Shown here: in pieces, positions 51,878 through 60,898 of the stretch
Numbering within the stretch: position 1 is the stretch's first letter
Layout of the letters: the number at the start of each line of letters is the position of its first letter
Assembly: GCF_902859625.1 (NCBI RefSeq)
Contig: NZ_CADIJX010000002.1
Coordinates: 434,001-498,000 of the forward strand
Source: Achromobacter pestifer
GTDB taxonomy: Bacteria > Pseudomonadota > Gammaproteobacteria > Burkholderiales > Burkholderiaceae_B
Length of the DNA stretch: 64,000 bases
Direction: 5' to 3'
Position numbers and translations under genes: made by a program
Notes under the pieces: model-generated
The model's input: only the letters and a program-made list of their open reading frames with translations
Database searches by the model: none
Told to the model about the DNA's origin: nothing

Positions 51878-53182
51878 ATGTCCCAGAACAAGACTTTCAC
51901 CGAACGCCGCAAGGCTGCGATTCCCGCTGGCCTGGCGCAGCACCTGGATATGATGATCGACCGCGCGGAAAACGCCGAGTACTGGGATGAGGCCGGCAAG
52001 CGCTACATCGACTTCGGCGCGGGCATTGCGGTGGCCAATACGGGCCATCGCCATCCCAAGGTCGTTGCGCAGGTCAAATCGCAGTTGGACCGCTATACGC
52101 ACGTGTCATTCCAGACGACGCCCTATGAGGGCTACCTTGCGCTGTGCGAACGCTTGAACACCTTGACGCCTGGCGACTTTCCGAAAAAGACGTTCCTCGT
52201 GAACACGGGGGCGGAGGCCAATGAAAACGCGATCAAGGTGGCGCGGGCAGCGACGGGACGATCGGCCTTCGTGGCGTTTTCCGGCGCATTCCACGGGCGC
52301 ACGCTGATGACGATGAGCCTGACCGGAAAGACGGTGCCATACAAGGCGGGCTTTGGCCCGCTGGTGCCCGACGTCTACCACGTGCCGTTTCCCACGCCGT
52401 ACCGGGGCATTACCGAAGCCGACAGCTTGCGCGCCCTGGATACCCTGTTCAAATCCGAGGTGGATCCGGGACGGGTGGCCGGCATCATCATCGAACCGGT
52501 GCAAGGCGAGGGGGGCTTCAATCCCGCTAGCGCTTCCCTGATGAGGAGCCTGCGTCAGTTGTGCGACACGCACGGCATCTTGTTGATCGCGGATGAGATC
52601 CAGACCGGCTTTTGCCGCACGGGCCGCATGTTCGCCATGGAGCACATGGGCGTCGCGCCGGACATCATCACGATGGCGAAGGGCCTGGGCGGCGGCTTTC
52701 CGATTGCCGCGATCACCGGTCGCGCCAGCGTCATGGATAAGATCCCCGCAGGGGGACTGGGCTCCACGTTCGCCGGCAATCCCTTGTCTTGCGCCGCCGC
52801 GTTGGCCGTGATCGACATTCTGGCCGAGGAAAGTCTGGCCGAACGCGCGATACAAGTGGGCGAGCGAGTGACGCGCCGCTTCAAGGCGTGGTCGGACGAC
52901 GATCGTTTTCAATGCGTGGGGGATGTGCGAGGCCTGGGTGCGATGGTGGCGGTGGAGTTCGTCAAAGACCGGGAGTCGCGAGAACCGTGGCCGGAGCTCG
53001 TCAAGGCGCTGACCCGTTCAGCCGCTGACCGGGGATTGATCCTGTTGACTTGCGGCGTATATGGCAACGTCGTGCGCGTGTTGGCACCGTTGACGATCCC
53101 GTTCGCGCAACTGGAGGAAGGCCTGGATATTTTTGAAGCGGCGCTGCAAGAGGCGCTGGCCGAGTCGAGAGAACTGGCCTGA
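51878..53182 (+). CDS. gabT: Class III aminotransferase, 4-aminobutyrate/omega-amino acid type
   Basis: A 434-residue PLP-dependent class III aminotransferase. FVNTGAEANENAIKVARAATGR-like features (kept short here: NTGAEANENA, about 105-114), ADEIQTGFCRTGRMF with the Asp that contacts PLP, and MAKGLGGGFP with the Schiff-base Lys (about 267) are present. It resembles GabT/DavT, which act on 4-aminobutyrate or 5-aminovalerate. GGAGGAGGGG lies 5 bases before the ATG. Following HyuAB, it would remove the amino group from an omega-amino acid released by lactam opening. Confidence 0.9.
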   Translation: MSQNKTFTERRKAAIPAGLAQHLDMMIDRAENAEYWDEAGKRYIDFGAGIAVANTGHRHPKVVAQVKSQLDRYTHVSFQTTPYEGYLALCERLNTLTPGDFPKKTFLVNTGAEANENAIKVARAATGRSAFVAFSGAFHGRTLMTMSLTGKTVPYKAGFGPLVPDVYHVPFPTPYRGITEADSLRALDTLFKSEVDPGRVAGIIIEPVQGEGGFNPASASLMRSLRQLCDTHGILLIADEIQTGFCRTGRMFAMEHMGVAPDIITMAKGLGGGFPIAAITGRASVMDKIPAGGLGSTFAGNPLSCAAALAVIDILAEESLAERAIQVGERVTRRFKAWSDDDRFQCVGDVRGLGAMVAVEFVKDRESREPWPELVKALTRSAADRGLILLTCGVYGNVVRVLAPLTIPFAQLEEGLDIFEAALQEALAESRELA

Positions 53183-53196
53183 CCCTGGCTGCCGCG

Positions 53197-54456
53197 TCAA
53201 AGAAATCGGCCCGGCCGGAAGGCGCGATGACGAGACGTCTCGCTGCCTTCCGCACCGCTGTCATACATCAGTTCGCCCAATATCCTCGCCGTGCCCGGCG
53301 CGGTGCTGAACCCAATGTGCTGATGTCCCAGTGCCAGCCACAGTCCGGGGTGGCGCGGCGCCTCGCCGATCATCGGGCGGCTGTCGGGCAGGGTGGGGCG
53401 ACGGCCGAGCCAAGGCGTTGCGTCCAGACGCTCGCCCAGCGGGAAAGCCTCCCTGGCCCGCGACTCGGCCAATTCCAACTGCACGGACTTGCCAGGCGCA
53501 TCGCAGGCGTCCAGTTCCACGCCAGTCGTCAGGCGCAGGCCGCGCGCCATGGGCGACAGCACGTATCCGCCGCCGGTGTCATGGATGGGCCGGCTGACGC
53601 TGGCACCGTCCACGCCGCGGTAATGCATGTGATAGCCGCGCTCGAACGCCATGGGTAGATTGATGCCCGTGGTCTTCAGCAACGCTTTCGACCATGGCCC
53701 CAGCGCCACGACCAGTTGATCCGCCGAAAGCGATTTCGACCCCTCGGCTCCCAGTACTGTCCAGCGCGAGCCGTCGCGGCGGATGCTGGTGGCGGTCAGG
53801 TGTTGAAACGTTCCCCCCGAACGGCGGAATAGATCCGCATAGGCGGCGACCACGGCGTGCGGGTCGTCCACGGAATACGAGCCTTGAATCCACAATGCCC
53901 GATGGAAGATCGGGGCCAGCGCGGGTTCCATTTGCGCCAGTTCAGCGGGGCTCAGGATTTGGGTCGGAACCTGATGCCGCGCAAAGGTTTTGCGCGCCAA
54001 TTCGCTGCCGTTCCATGCGGATTCGCTGCGGTACAGGAACACCCAGCCCGTGTCGCGCAAGCGATGGCGTACGCCGGCGGCGTCCAGCAATTTCAGGTGT
54101 TCGGGGGCGGACAGCCGGATCAGTCCGTCCAGCGCTTCGACGGTTTCCTGGAACACGGCGGGCCGTGCATTCAGCAGGAAGCGGGCCGCCCAGCCCAGGT
54201 TCCGCGCCAGGTATTGCGGGCGGTAGCGGAACTGGACGGTGTTGTTCTTCAGCAGACGGGGTAGTTGGCCCCACAAGCCTGGGTGGTTGAACGGCATCAG
54301 CGAACTGCGCGCCAGCACGCCCGCATTGCCCAGGGATGTTTCCATGCCCGGGTCTTGCTTGTCGATGAGCGTGACCTTGGCGCCACGGCGCAACAACTCC
54401 AACGCGCAGCACACCCCTACGATGCCCGCGCCCAAGACGATGACGTGCTTTCCCAT
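53197..54456 (-). CDS. D-amino acid dehydrogenase-like FAD oxidoreductase
   Basis: A 419-residue DAO-fold flavoprotein of the DadA type. HVIVLGAGIVGVCCALEL is the FAD dinucleotide motif, TSLGNAGVLARSSLMPF the second DadA landmark, and WLALGHQHIGFSTAPGTARIL the C-terminal FAD block. It would oxidise a D-amino acid or related amine to the keto acid, passing electrons to the quinone pool. The start is the ATG of MGKHVIV; the frame continues upstream without family similarity. It converges on the aminotransferase with 14 bases between them. Confidence 0.88.
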   Translation of the reverse strand: MGKHVIVLGAGIVGVCCALELLRRGAKVTLIDKQDPGMETSLGNAGVLARSSLMPFNHPGLWGQLPRLLKNNTVQFRYRPQYLARNLGWAARFLLNARPAVFQETVEALDGLIRLSAPEHLKLLDAAGVRHRLRDTGWVFLYRSESAWNGSELARKTFARHQVPTQILSPAELAQMEPALAPIFHRALWIQGSYSVDDPHAVVAAYADLFRRSGGTFQHLTATSIRRDGSRWTVLGAEGSKSLSADQLVVALGPWSKALLKTTGINLPMAFERGYHMHYRGVDGASVSRPIHDTGGGYVLSPMARGLRLTTGVELDACDAPGKSVQLELAESRAREAFPLGERLDATPWLGRRPTLPDSRPMIGEAPRHPGLWLALGHQHIGFSTAPGTARILGELMYDSGAEGSETSRHRAFRPGRFL

Positions 54457-54539
54457 GTGTTTTTCTTTGAAGCGGCCAGGACGGGGAATTGTAGGGCCGC
54501 CGCCGTGGGGCCAAGAAGAAAAATCGGCGCTCGGCGCGT

Positions 54540-56180
54540 TCAGGCCTGCGCGGGCTTTTGCCCCAGGATGCGGCCGGCGGCCACGACACCCCACCAGGAC
54601 GCTTCCTCGAAGACGGAATAGCCCGACAAGTCCGCATGGGCGAACAGCACGGGCCCGTCCACGTCGCGCAGCGCGGCCAGTCCCGGATTGCTCAAGAAGC
54701 CGCACAGTGGCGAGGCCATGGCGTGGCCGCGCACCGTAATGTCCAGTTGCCGCGCATTGCGCCAGAACTCGCGGCCGTAGGCGGCGACCAGATCGGCGGC
54801 GGCCTCGTCGCGCAGGTCCTGCGGGCTGGCCGTGGCCAGCCACTGCCGCGCGGCGCTGGGGCTTTGCCCGCTAAGCGCGTGATACGCCGTGAACACCGTG
54901 CGCGGAGACCGCGTGACGCGCAACAGTTGGTGCGTGGACACCACATACCCCAGTGCGCGCCCCTGATAGACCACGTTGTCCCAGGACAGCGGTTCGCCAG
55001 GCGCTTCCAGCGGATAGCCTTCGAGCACGAAGTTGGACACCAGCCAGGGCGCGTGCGATGAGGTGTGCACGGCCGGGTCATAGCCGTAAGCGCGGATGTC
55101 CGGCAGGATGCGCTGCGCCACGAACAGCGGCATCGCGCAAACGGTGCGCCGCGTTTGCAGGGTGTAGGTGCCAGGCGTGGCGCCGCCCGCGACGCAGGTC
55201 ACGCGCGGGCCGGCGGGCGTGTCGTCCACGCGCATCGCGGTGCCTGGAATCAGCCAGCGGCGATGTCCCAGCGCTCGGTCGATGGCTGCGCGCATGCGGT
55301 CGGCCAGTACCGCCAGGCCGCCGGGCCAGGTCAGCACCGCGCCTTCGGCGGCATTGGCGGCATGGCCGTCGCGGCTGGCGAAGTAGTGCAGGCCGGCCCA
55401 TGCCGACACGACGTCGTATTGCGCGCCATAGTCGTCGCGGCAGCAGTAGTTCAGATACCAGTGCAGGGCGGGCGACGTGTAGCCTTCGCGTTCCAGCCAT
55501 TGCTTGAAGGTCATGGCGTCCAGCGCGCGCCACGCGGGATCGCGGGACGACAGCACGAGGGGAATGCTGAACACTTTGCGGCCGTCATTGCCCACTTGCG
55601 TGTGCAGCCGGTCGATCAGCGCCAGGAACCGGTGGTGCTGCGCCACATCGGCCTCGGGCAACCCGGTCATGGGCAGCAGGCCGTCCTCCCAGTGCCCATT
55701 GCGCAGCAGGCGTTCCTGCGGTGAATGCACCAGGATGGATTCGTCGTAATACGGGCGAACGTCGTTGGCGCCGCGTTCGATGATGCCGAAATCGGCCAGC
55801 ATCTCGCGCACATGGGTGGACGCCAGGGAAGGCAGAGGCAGGTAGTGCGCGCCCAGCGGATAATCCAGTTCATCGCGCCGCCCGGCGGCGGCGTTGCCGG
55901 CAAATTCCGGGCCTTGCACCACGACAAAATCAGTGAAGCCTTCCCGTGCCAGCTTCCAGGCGCAGGACAGGCCGGCGACGCCCGCACCCAGGATGGCGAC
56001 GTCGTGCTGGGTGCTGGCGGACGGGGCAGGCAGCGCCGTGCCATCGCGCAAGGCGTGGCCGGCCTGCATGCCCGGATAGTGGACGTCGGGCGAGGTCTCG
56101 ATGATGCGCGACCGGTAGTAGCCGGCGGTGCCGGCCACCGCCGCCGTCGCCGCGCCCAGCAGGAAGCTGCGGCGGCGCAT
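54540..56180 (-). CDS. Tat-exported FAD-dependent amine-oxidase-like protein
   Basis: A 546-residue flavoprotein. The N-terminus RRRSFLLGAATAAVAG is a twin-arginine signal, so the folded, FAD-loaded protein is exported or anchored. VAILGAGVAGLSCAWKL (about 65-81) is the dinucleotide motif, and VFEEASWWGVVAAGRILG closes the FAD site, as in monoamine/polyamine oxidases. It overlaps the spermidine-synthase-like gene upstream by ATGA, so the two are made together. A periplasmic oxidase acting on a polyamine or on an aminopropyl-modified product is a reasonable inference; no substrate is proven. Confidence 0.8.
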   Translation of the reverse strand: MRRRSFLLGAATAAVAGTAGYYRSRIIETSPDVHYPGMQAGHALRDGTALPAPSASTQHDVAILGAGVAGLSCAWKLAREGFTDFVVVQGPEFAGNAAAGRRDELDYPLGAHYLPLPSLASTHVREMLADFGIIERGANDVRPYYDESILVHSPQERLLRNGHWEDGLLPMTGLPEADVAQHHRFLALIDRLHTQVGNDGRKVFSIPLVLSSRDPAWRALDAMTFKQWLEREGYTSPALHWYLNYCCRDDYGAQYDVVSAWAGLHYFASRDGHAANAAEGAVLTWPGGLAVLADRMRAAIDRALGHRRWLIPGTAMRVDDTPAGPRVTCVAGGATPGTYTLQTRRTVCAMPLFVAQRILPDIRAYGYDPAVHTSSHAPWLVSNFVLEGYPLEAPGEPLSWDNVVYQGRALGYVVSTHQLLRVTRSPRTVFTAYHALSGQSPSAARQWLATASPQDLRDEAAADLVAAYGREFWRNARQLDITVRGHAMASPLCGFLSNPGLAALRDVDGPVLFAHADLSGYSVFEEASWWGVVAAGRILGQKPAQA

Positions 56181-57691
56181 CAGCGGATGACCTTGCGCCA
56201 GTCCTCGTCGAAATAGCGCACCAGCGACTGCTCATTCAAGCGGTTGGGCGGCATCGCCAGGCGTGGCATGTCGGCGGGGAAGTGGAACAATTCGCGCGTG
56301 GTCGCCGAGTCCAGGTAGCGCGTGGGCACCGTGATCTTGTCGGGCGGCGTGTAGTCGCGTCGCTTGCTGGCCAGGATGAAGCCCCAGTCGCCGAAGGACG
56401 GCACATAGGTATGGTACGGCCATGTGTTCAGGCCGGCTTCCTTCAAGGTGGCGTCCACGCTCCAGAACGAGCGCGGCGCGAAGTAGGGCGACGTGGACTG
56501 GATGACCATATAGCCGTTTTCGGCCAGGTGGCGCGCCATCAGGTGGTAGACCGGCACCGAGTACAGCCGGCCCAGGCCGAAGTTGGACGGATCGGGAAAA
56601 TCCACCACGATGAAGTCATAGACCTCGGCATGGGTTTCCAGCCAGCGGCCGGCATCGTCGTTGATGACGGTGACGCGCGGATCCTTCAAAGATCCCTGGT
56701 TCAGTTCGACCAGCGGTTCCGAGCGCGAGAACAGCCCCGTCATGGCGGGGTCCAGGTCCACCAGCGTCACGTGCTGGATATTCTTGTATTTGAGGATTTC
56801 GCGCACGGCCAGGCCGTCGCCGCCGCCCAGCACCAGCACATTGCGCGCCCAGGGCAGGGCTTGCAGCCCGGGATGCACCAGCGATTCGTGATAGCGATGT
56901 TCGTCGCGCGACGAGAATTGCAGGTTGTTGTTGATATACAGGCGCAGGTCGTCGTGCCACTTCGTGACCACCAGGCGTTGATAGGGCGTGGTTTCGGCAT
57001 GCACCACGTCGTCGCCGTACAGGCCCTTTTCGGCCCACGCCGTCATGGAGGTGGAATAGATGAATCCCAGCGCCAGGAAGCCGATCACGACACTGGCGCG
57101 GATGGCTTTTTCACCGGGGCGGCGGATTTCGGCGCGAAACAGCCAGGTGGTCCAGAGCGCCACGCTGGCGTTCATGATGCCAAACAGGAAGCTGGTGCGC
57201 AGCAGGCCCAGCTTGGGCGCAAGCAGCAGCGGGAAGACAAGCGACACGGCCAGCGCGCCCAGGTAGTCGAACGTCAGCACACGGCTGACGATTTCCCGGA
57301 ATTCCGCCTTGCGCTGGTTGAAGACGCGCATGACCAGCGGGATTTCCATGCCGACCATCAGGCCGATGAGGAACACGCCCACATACAGGGCTGCGCGAAA
57401 GGGCGCCGACAGCCACGCGAACACCAGGAACAGGACGGCGGCGGAAACTCCCCCCAATAGGGCGACCAGTAGTTCGACGTCGATAAACCGATTCAAAACG
57501 TCTTCGTCTTTTACATATTTTGACAACCATGAGCCGATGCCCATGGCGAACAAATAGCAGCCGATGACGGAAGAGAACTGGAGTATCGAATCGCCCAGTA
57601 AATAGCTGGCCAGCGCACTGCTGATGAGCTCATAGCCCAAACCGCAGGAAGCAACGATCAATACCGATAGGATGAGAACGCGGTCGCGCAT
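56180..57691 (-). CDS. Membrane-embedded spermidine-synthase-like aminopropyltransferase
   Basis: A 503-residue protein. The N-terminal 230 residues contain about seven membrane helices (e.g. ILSVLIVASCGLGYELISSAL). The C-terminal half is a spermidine synthase domain: YHESLVHPGL, VLVLGGGDGLAVREILKY (AdoMet-analogue loop) and FIVVDFPDPSNFGLGRLYS with the catalytic-type Asp. It should transfer aminopropyl groups from decarboxylated AdoMet near the membrane. SpeD, which makes that donor, ends the opposite arm of this locus. Start is the ATG of MRDRVLIL. Confidence 0.85.
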   Translation of the reverse strand: MRDRVLILSVLIVASCGLGYELISSALASYLLGDSILQFSSVIGCYLFAMGIGSWLSKYVKDEDVLNRFIDVELLVALLGGVSAAVLFLVFAWLSAPFRAALYVGVFLIGLMVGMEIPLVMRVFNQRKAEFREIVSRVLTFDYLGALAVSLVFPLLLAPKLGLLRTSFLFGIMNASVALWTTWLFRAEIRRPGEKAIRASVVIGFLALGFIYSTSMTAWAEKGLYGDDVVHAETTPYQRLVVTKWHDDLRLYINNNLQFSSRDEHRYHESLVHPGLQALPWARNVLVLGGGDGLAVREILKYKNIQHVTLVDLDPAMTGLFSRSEPLVELNQGSLKDPRVTVINDDAGRWLETHAEVYDFIVVDFPDPSNFGLGRLYSVPVYHLMARHLAENGYMVIQSTSPYFAPRSFWSVDATLKEAGLNTWPYHTYVPSFGDWGFILASKRRDYTPPDKITVPTRYLDSATTRELFHFPADMPRLAMPPNRLNEQSLVRYFDEDWRKVIR

Positions 57692-57717
57692 GAGGGTTCC
57701 GGGGCGAAAAATGCGTT

Positions 57718-57749
57718 CGCAGTATATCGAACGCCGCGTATATACTGCG
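57718..57749. promoter_or_regulatory. Symmetric divergent promoter of the polyamine/SPFH locus
   Basis: CGCAGTATAT and ATATACTGCG form a 10-bp inverted repeat with a 12-bp spacer, centres 22 bp apart. Each arm contains TATACT reading outwards: 57741-57746 on plus and the complement of 57721-57726 on minus. The repeat may therefore be a pair of divergent -10 boxes, a regulator site, or both. The two starts are only about 78 bases apart. Confidence 0.6.
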
Positions 57750-57768
57750 CGCAATTGGGAGGATGGCA

Positions 57769-58167
57769 ATGGGAGAAGCGATGCATCCGGCTGTGGTCTA
57801 TCTGATCTATATCGTCTCGGCGTTGGTCATGCTGGGCATTTTCACCGCGGTCTACACTGCGGTGACCAGCTACAAGGAATTCGAGCTGATCCGCGAGGGC
57901 AACATTGCCGCCGTGCTGTCCTACGGCGGCGCGCTGGTGGGTTTCAGCTTTACCCTGGCTTCCAGCATTGCCGTGCATGCCAGCTTCGTGATGTTCCTGG
58001 TGTGGGGCGTGGCCGCCATGGTGGTCCAGCTGGTCGTGTACGTGGCCATGGACAAGACCATACGCGGCATGGACGAAGCCATCGAACAAAACAATATCGC
58101 CATGGGCGGCCTGATGGGCGCGATTTCGCTGTCCGCGGGCGTCGTCAACGCCGCCTGCCTGGCCTGA
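57769..58167 (+). CDS. DUF350 membrane protein
   Basis: A 132-residue protein with four hydrophobic helices. The block GNIAAVLSYGGALVGFSFTLASSI and the second half ending NNIAMGGLMGAISLSAGVVNAACL are the internally repeated DUF350 (YjfL-like) pattern. Start candidates are 57763, 57769 and 57781; GGAGG at a 6-base spacing favours 57769, and GGGAG also supports 57781. It is first of the plus-strand arm. Function is unknown; DUF350 genes often accompany polyamine and envelope-stress genes. Confidence 0.83.
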   Translation: MGEAMHPAVVYLIYIVSALVMLGIFTAVYTAVTSYKEFELIREGNIAAVLSYGGALVGFSFTLASSIAVHASFVMFLVWGVAAMVVQLVVYVAMDKTIRGMDEAIEQNNIAMGGLMGAISLSAGVVNAACLA

Positions 58168-58209
58168 TGGCAGGCGCGCTGCATCTGATCTGACACGGGA
58201 GGACTTTCC

Positions 58210-59238
58210 ATGAGTCTCGGTTCATTTATCCGCAAGCAGTTCATTGACATCCTGCAATGGAACGAGGATCGCGACGGCGTGCTCGCCTGGCGTCATCCGA
58301 TGCAGGATTTCGAAATCCAGTACGGCGCCAGCCTGACCGTGCGCGAATCGCAGATGGCGGTGTTCGTCAACGAAGGCAAAGTGGCCGACGTGTTCGGCCC
58401 CGGCATGTACAAGCTGACCACGCAGACGCTGCCGGTCCTGACCTACCTGAAGAACTGGGACAAGCTGTTCGAGTCGCCCTTCAAGTCGGACGTGATCTTC
58501 TTCAGCACGCGGCTGCAATTGGGCCGGCGCTGGGGCACGGCGCAGCCCGTGACCTTGCGCGATAGCGAATTCGGCATGGTGCGCCTGCGCGCCTTTGGTG
58601 TGTATTCCTACCAGATCACGGACCCCGCCAAGTTCTATCGCGAGATCAGCGGCACGCGCGACGAATACACGGTCGACGACCTGGAAGCGCAATTGCGCAA
58701 CATGGTGGTCGCGGCCATGACGACCGCCCTCGGTAGCTCCAAGGTGCCGTTCCTGGACATCGCTGGCAACCAGGGGCTGATGTCGCAGAGCATCAGCGAA
58801 CAACTGGCGCCCGTGTTCGACCGCTACGGCGTCAAGCTGGACAATTTCACGGTTGAAAACGTGTCGTTGCCCGAAGAGCTGCAAAAGGCGCTGGATACGC
58901 GGATTTCGATGGGCATGGCGGGTGATCTGGGCAAGTTCACCCAGTACCAGACGGCCACGTCCATCCCGCTGGCGGCGCAGAACGAAGGCGGTATCGCCGG
59001 CATCGGCGCGGGCCTGGCGGCTGGCGCCGCGCTGGGGCAGACGATGGCGGCCGGCCTGGGCGTGGGGCAAGCCCAGCCAGCAGCGCCAGCCGCGCCAGCA
59101 GCGGCTCCCGCCGCGGCAGCCGGCGTCGATCCGGTCGCGCGCTTGCAACAGCTCAAGGACCTGCTGGACAAGGGGTTGATCACCGCGGCCGATTACGACA
59201 CGGCCAAGGCGGAAGTGCTGAAGAAACTTACCAGCTAA
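58210..59238 (+). CDS. SPFH/band-7 protein with C-terminal SHOCT domain
   Basis: A 342-residue protein of the YdjI-like SPFH (virion-core-like) class. An SPFH domain spans about 35-230 (MAVFVNEGKVADVFGPGMYKL; FTVENVSLPEELQKALD). A Gly/Ala-rich linker (about 255-305) follows, with runs of Ala-Pro. A SHOCT segment ends the protein (LQQLKDLLDKGLITAADYDTAKAEVL). It has no transmembrane helix, so it probably forms a cytoplasmic scaffold on the membrane. GGGAGGA precedes the ATG, and the next gene follows after 6 bases. Confidence 0.87.
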   Translation: MSLGSFIRKQFIDILQWNEDRDGVLAWRHPMQDFEIQYGASLTVRESQMAVFVNEGKVADVFGPGMYKLTTQTLPVLTYLKNWDKLFESPFKSDVIFFSTRLQLGRRWGTAQPVTLRDSEFGMVRLRAFGVYSYQITDPAKFYREISGTRDEYTVDDLEAQLRNMVVAAMTTALGSSKVPFLDIAGNQGLMSQSISEQLAPVFDRYGVKLDNFTVENVSLPEELQKALDTRISMGMAGDLGKFTQYQTATSIPLAAQNEGGIAGIGAGLAAGAALGQTMAAGLGVGQAQPAAPAAPAAAPAAAAGVDPVARLQQLKDLLDKGLITAADYDTAKAEVLKKLTS

Positions 59239-59244
59239 GGCCCC

Positions 59245-60717
59245 ATGCAGCAGGTTCTGTGTCCCCAATGCGGCGCCCCGGTCAAATTCACGTCCACCGC
59301 ATCCGTGATGGCGGTCTGCGGCGCGTGCCGCAGCACCTTGCTAAAGGATGCCGAATCGGTCAAGCGCATCGGCGAAATGGCCGACGTGCTGGAAGACTAT
59401 TCGCCGTTGTGCCTGGGCGCGACCGGCAAGTACGAGACCAAGCGGTTCGACGTGATTGGCCGAATCCAGCTGCGTTTCGACGAGGGTTTCTGGAACGAGT
59501 GGTACGTCTGGTTTGACGACGGGTCCGACGGCTGGCTGTCGGATGCCTCGGGCCAGTACGCCCTGACACGCCGCCGCAAGGTCAAATCCACACAGGGCAT
59601 GCCGGCGTTTGCCGACATTGCGCCTGGCGACGAGTTGAAGCTGGACGGCCAGCGCTTTGTCGCCTCTGACGTGCGGACCAGCAAGGCGGGTGGCGCCCAA
59701 GGCGAACTGCCCTTCGTGCCGGGCGACGGCTGGGAGGCCAAGACCGCGGACTTCCGTAGCCTGGATGCCTTCCTGACGCTGGATTTTTCCGACGCGCCAG
59801 AGCCCGAGCTCTATATCGGCAAGGCGTTCGATCTGTCCGCCATGGAGGCGGGGTCGTTGCGCACCAACGAGCAGATCGAAGAAACCGCCGGCCGCTTCCG
59901 TGGCCAGATCAAGGCGTTGGACTGCCCGAATTGCGGCGCTCCGATCAGTTTCGTGGCAGCGATGGCGACCCATGTGGTCTGCCCGTCGTGTGCGGCTGCG
60001 GTGGATTGTTCGGGCCCCACGGCGGAAGTCATCGAGAAGGCGCAAAAGGTCAAGTCGATCAAGACCACGCTGGCGCTCGGCGCCGTGGCCAAGATCGAGG
60101 GCGCCAGCTATACGCTGATCGGGCTGATGAAATGCGCGGATCCCGATCCCGAAGAGCCTTCCGACTGGATCGAATATCTGTTGTTCAACCCGGTCAAGGG
60201 ATTCATCTGGCTGGTGGAAACGGACGAAGGCTGGGAGCGCGTGCAAGTGTGCGATACCTGGCCTAGCTTGAACAATGCGTCCAGCGTGCGCTGGCGCTCG
60301 AAGCTGTACCAGAAGCTGTACGACTACACCTCGCGAGTCGAGATACCGCTGGGCGCGTTCAATTGGCGCGTCAAGGCGGGCGACACCACGAAGATCACCG
60401 ATTACAAGGCCGGCACGCTGAAACTGACGCGAGAGCTGGCCGACAACGAGTTGGGATGGTCGGCGTCGGCGCCGGTGTCGCCAACGCAATTGGCGGAATG
60501 GTTCGGCGACGCCCAACTGGCCAATGTGAAGTCACGGCCCATGGGCGGCGGCAAGTCTGGCCGGTATGGCTCGTGGGCACGGGTCGCGATGATTGCGCTG
60601 GGCTTCATGAACATAAGCAATATCCTGGGTGGCCGCTTCATCCCGGTTCTGATCGGGATGGCATTCCTATGGATTCCGGCCAAGCTGGCAGACAAGCTCT
60701 CCGGAAAGGACGACTAG
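59245..60717 (+). CDS. Duplicated zinc-ribbon/DUF4178 protein
   Basis: A 490-residue protein with two similar halves. Each begins with a zinc ribbon (CPQCGAPVKF...CGAC at about 5-30; CPNCGAPISF...CPSC at about 230-252) and continues with a DUF4178 beta domain (FDVIGRIQLRFDEGFWNEWYVWFDDG; YTLIGLMKCADPDPEEPSDWIEYL). A hydrophobic C-terminal stretch (about 445-475) may anchor it. DUF4178 proteins occur next to SPFH and polyamine genes. Function is unknown; a binding or regulatory adaptor is likely. Confidence 0.82.
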   Translation: MQQVLCPQCGAPVKFTSTASVMAVCGACRSTLLKDAESVKRIGEMADVLEDYSPLCLGATGKYETKRFDVIGRIQLRFDEGFWNEWYVWFDDGSDGWLSDASGQYALTRRRKVKSTQGMPAFADIAPGDELKLDGQRFVASDVRTSKAGGAQGELPFVPGDGWEAKTADFRSLDAFLTLDFSDAPEPELYIGKAFDLSAMEAGSLRTNEQIEETAGRFRGQIKALDCPNCGAPISFVAAMATHVVCPSCAAAVDCSGPTAEVIEKAQKVKSIKTTLALGAVAKIEGASYTLIGLMKCADPDPEEPSDWIEYLLFNPVKGFIWLVETDEGWERVQVCDTWPSLNNASSVRWRSKLYQKLYDYTSRVEIPLGAFNWRVKAGDTTKITDYKAGTLKLTRELADNELGWSASAPVSPTQLAEWFGDAQLANVKSRPMGGGKSGRYGSWARVAMIALGFMNISNILGGRFIPVLIGMAFLWIPAKLADKLSGKDD

Positions 60718-60721
60718 GACG

Positions 60722-60898
60722 ATGGGCAAGTTCCTCTATGCGGTCTATGCGCTGGTGGTGGTGATGGCGGCCACTGGCGCCAGTGCGCCCGGTGTCCGCT
60801 TCTCGGGTGGCAGCGGTGGCAGCAGCAGCAGTAGCAGCAGCTGGGGCAGCAGTTCGTCCGGCAGTTCGGGCTGGTCGTCGGGCGGATCCCACAAGTGA
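60722..60898 (+). CDS. Small secreted Ser/Gly-rich peptide
   Basis: A 58-residue product. An N-terminal hydrophobic signal (about 4-22, ending ATGASA) is followed by about 30 residues that are almost all Ser, Gly and Trp, with a run of seven Ser, and the tail SGGSHK. The only amines are Lys3, Lys58 and the termini. It starts 4 bases after the DUF4178 gene, with AGGAC before the ATG, and its stop overlaps the speD start. The fixed place in the operon argues for a real gene despite low complexity. No homologue is recognised. Confidence 0.65.
   Translation: MGKFLYAVYALVVVMAATGASAPGVRFSGGSGGSSSSSSSWGSSSSGSSGWSSGGSHK

Noticed and set aside
54457-54843. Upstream extension of the D-amino acid dehydrogenase frame
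   Set aside because: The FAD motif normally lies at the very N-terminus; the extension is Arg/Gly-rich and overlaps the end of the oxidase gene.
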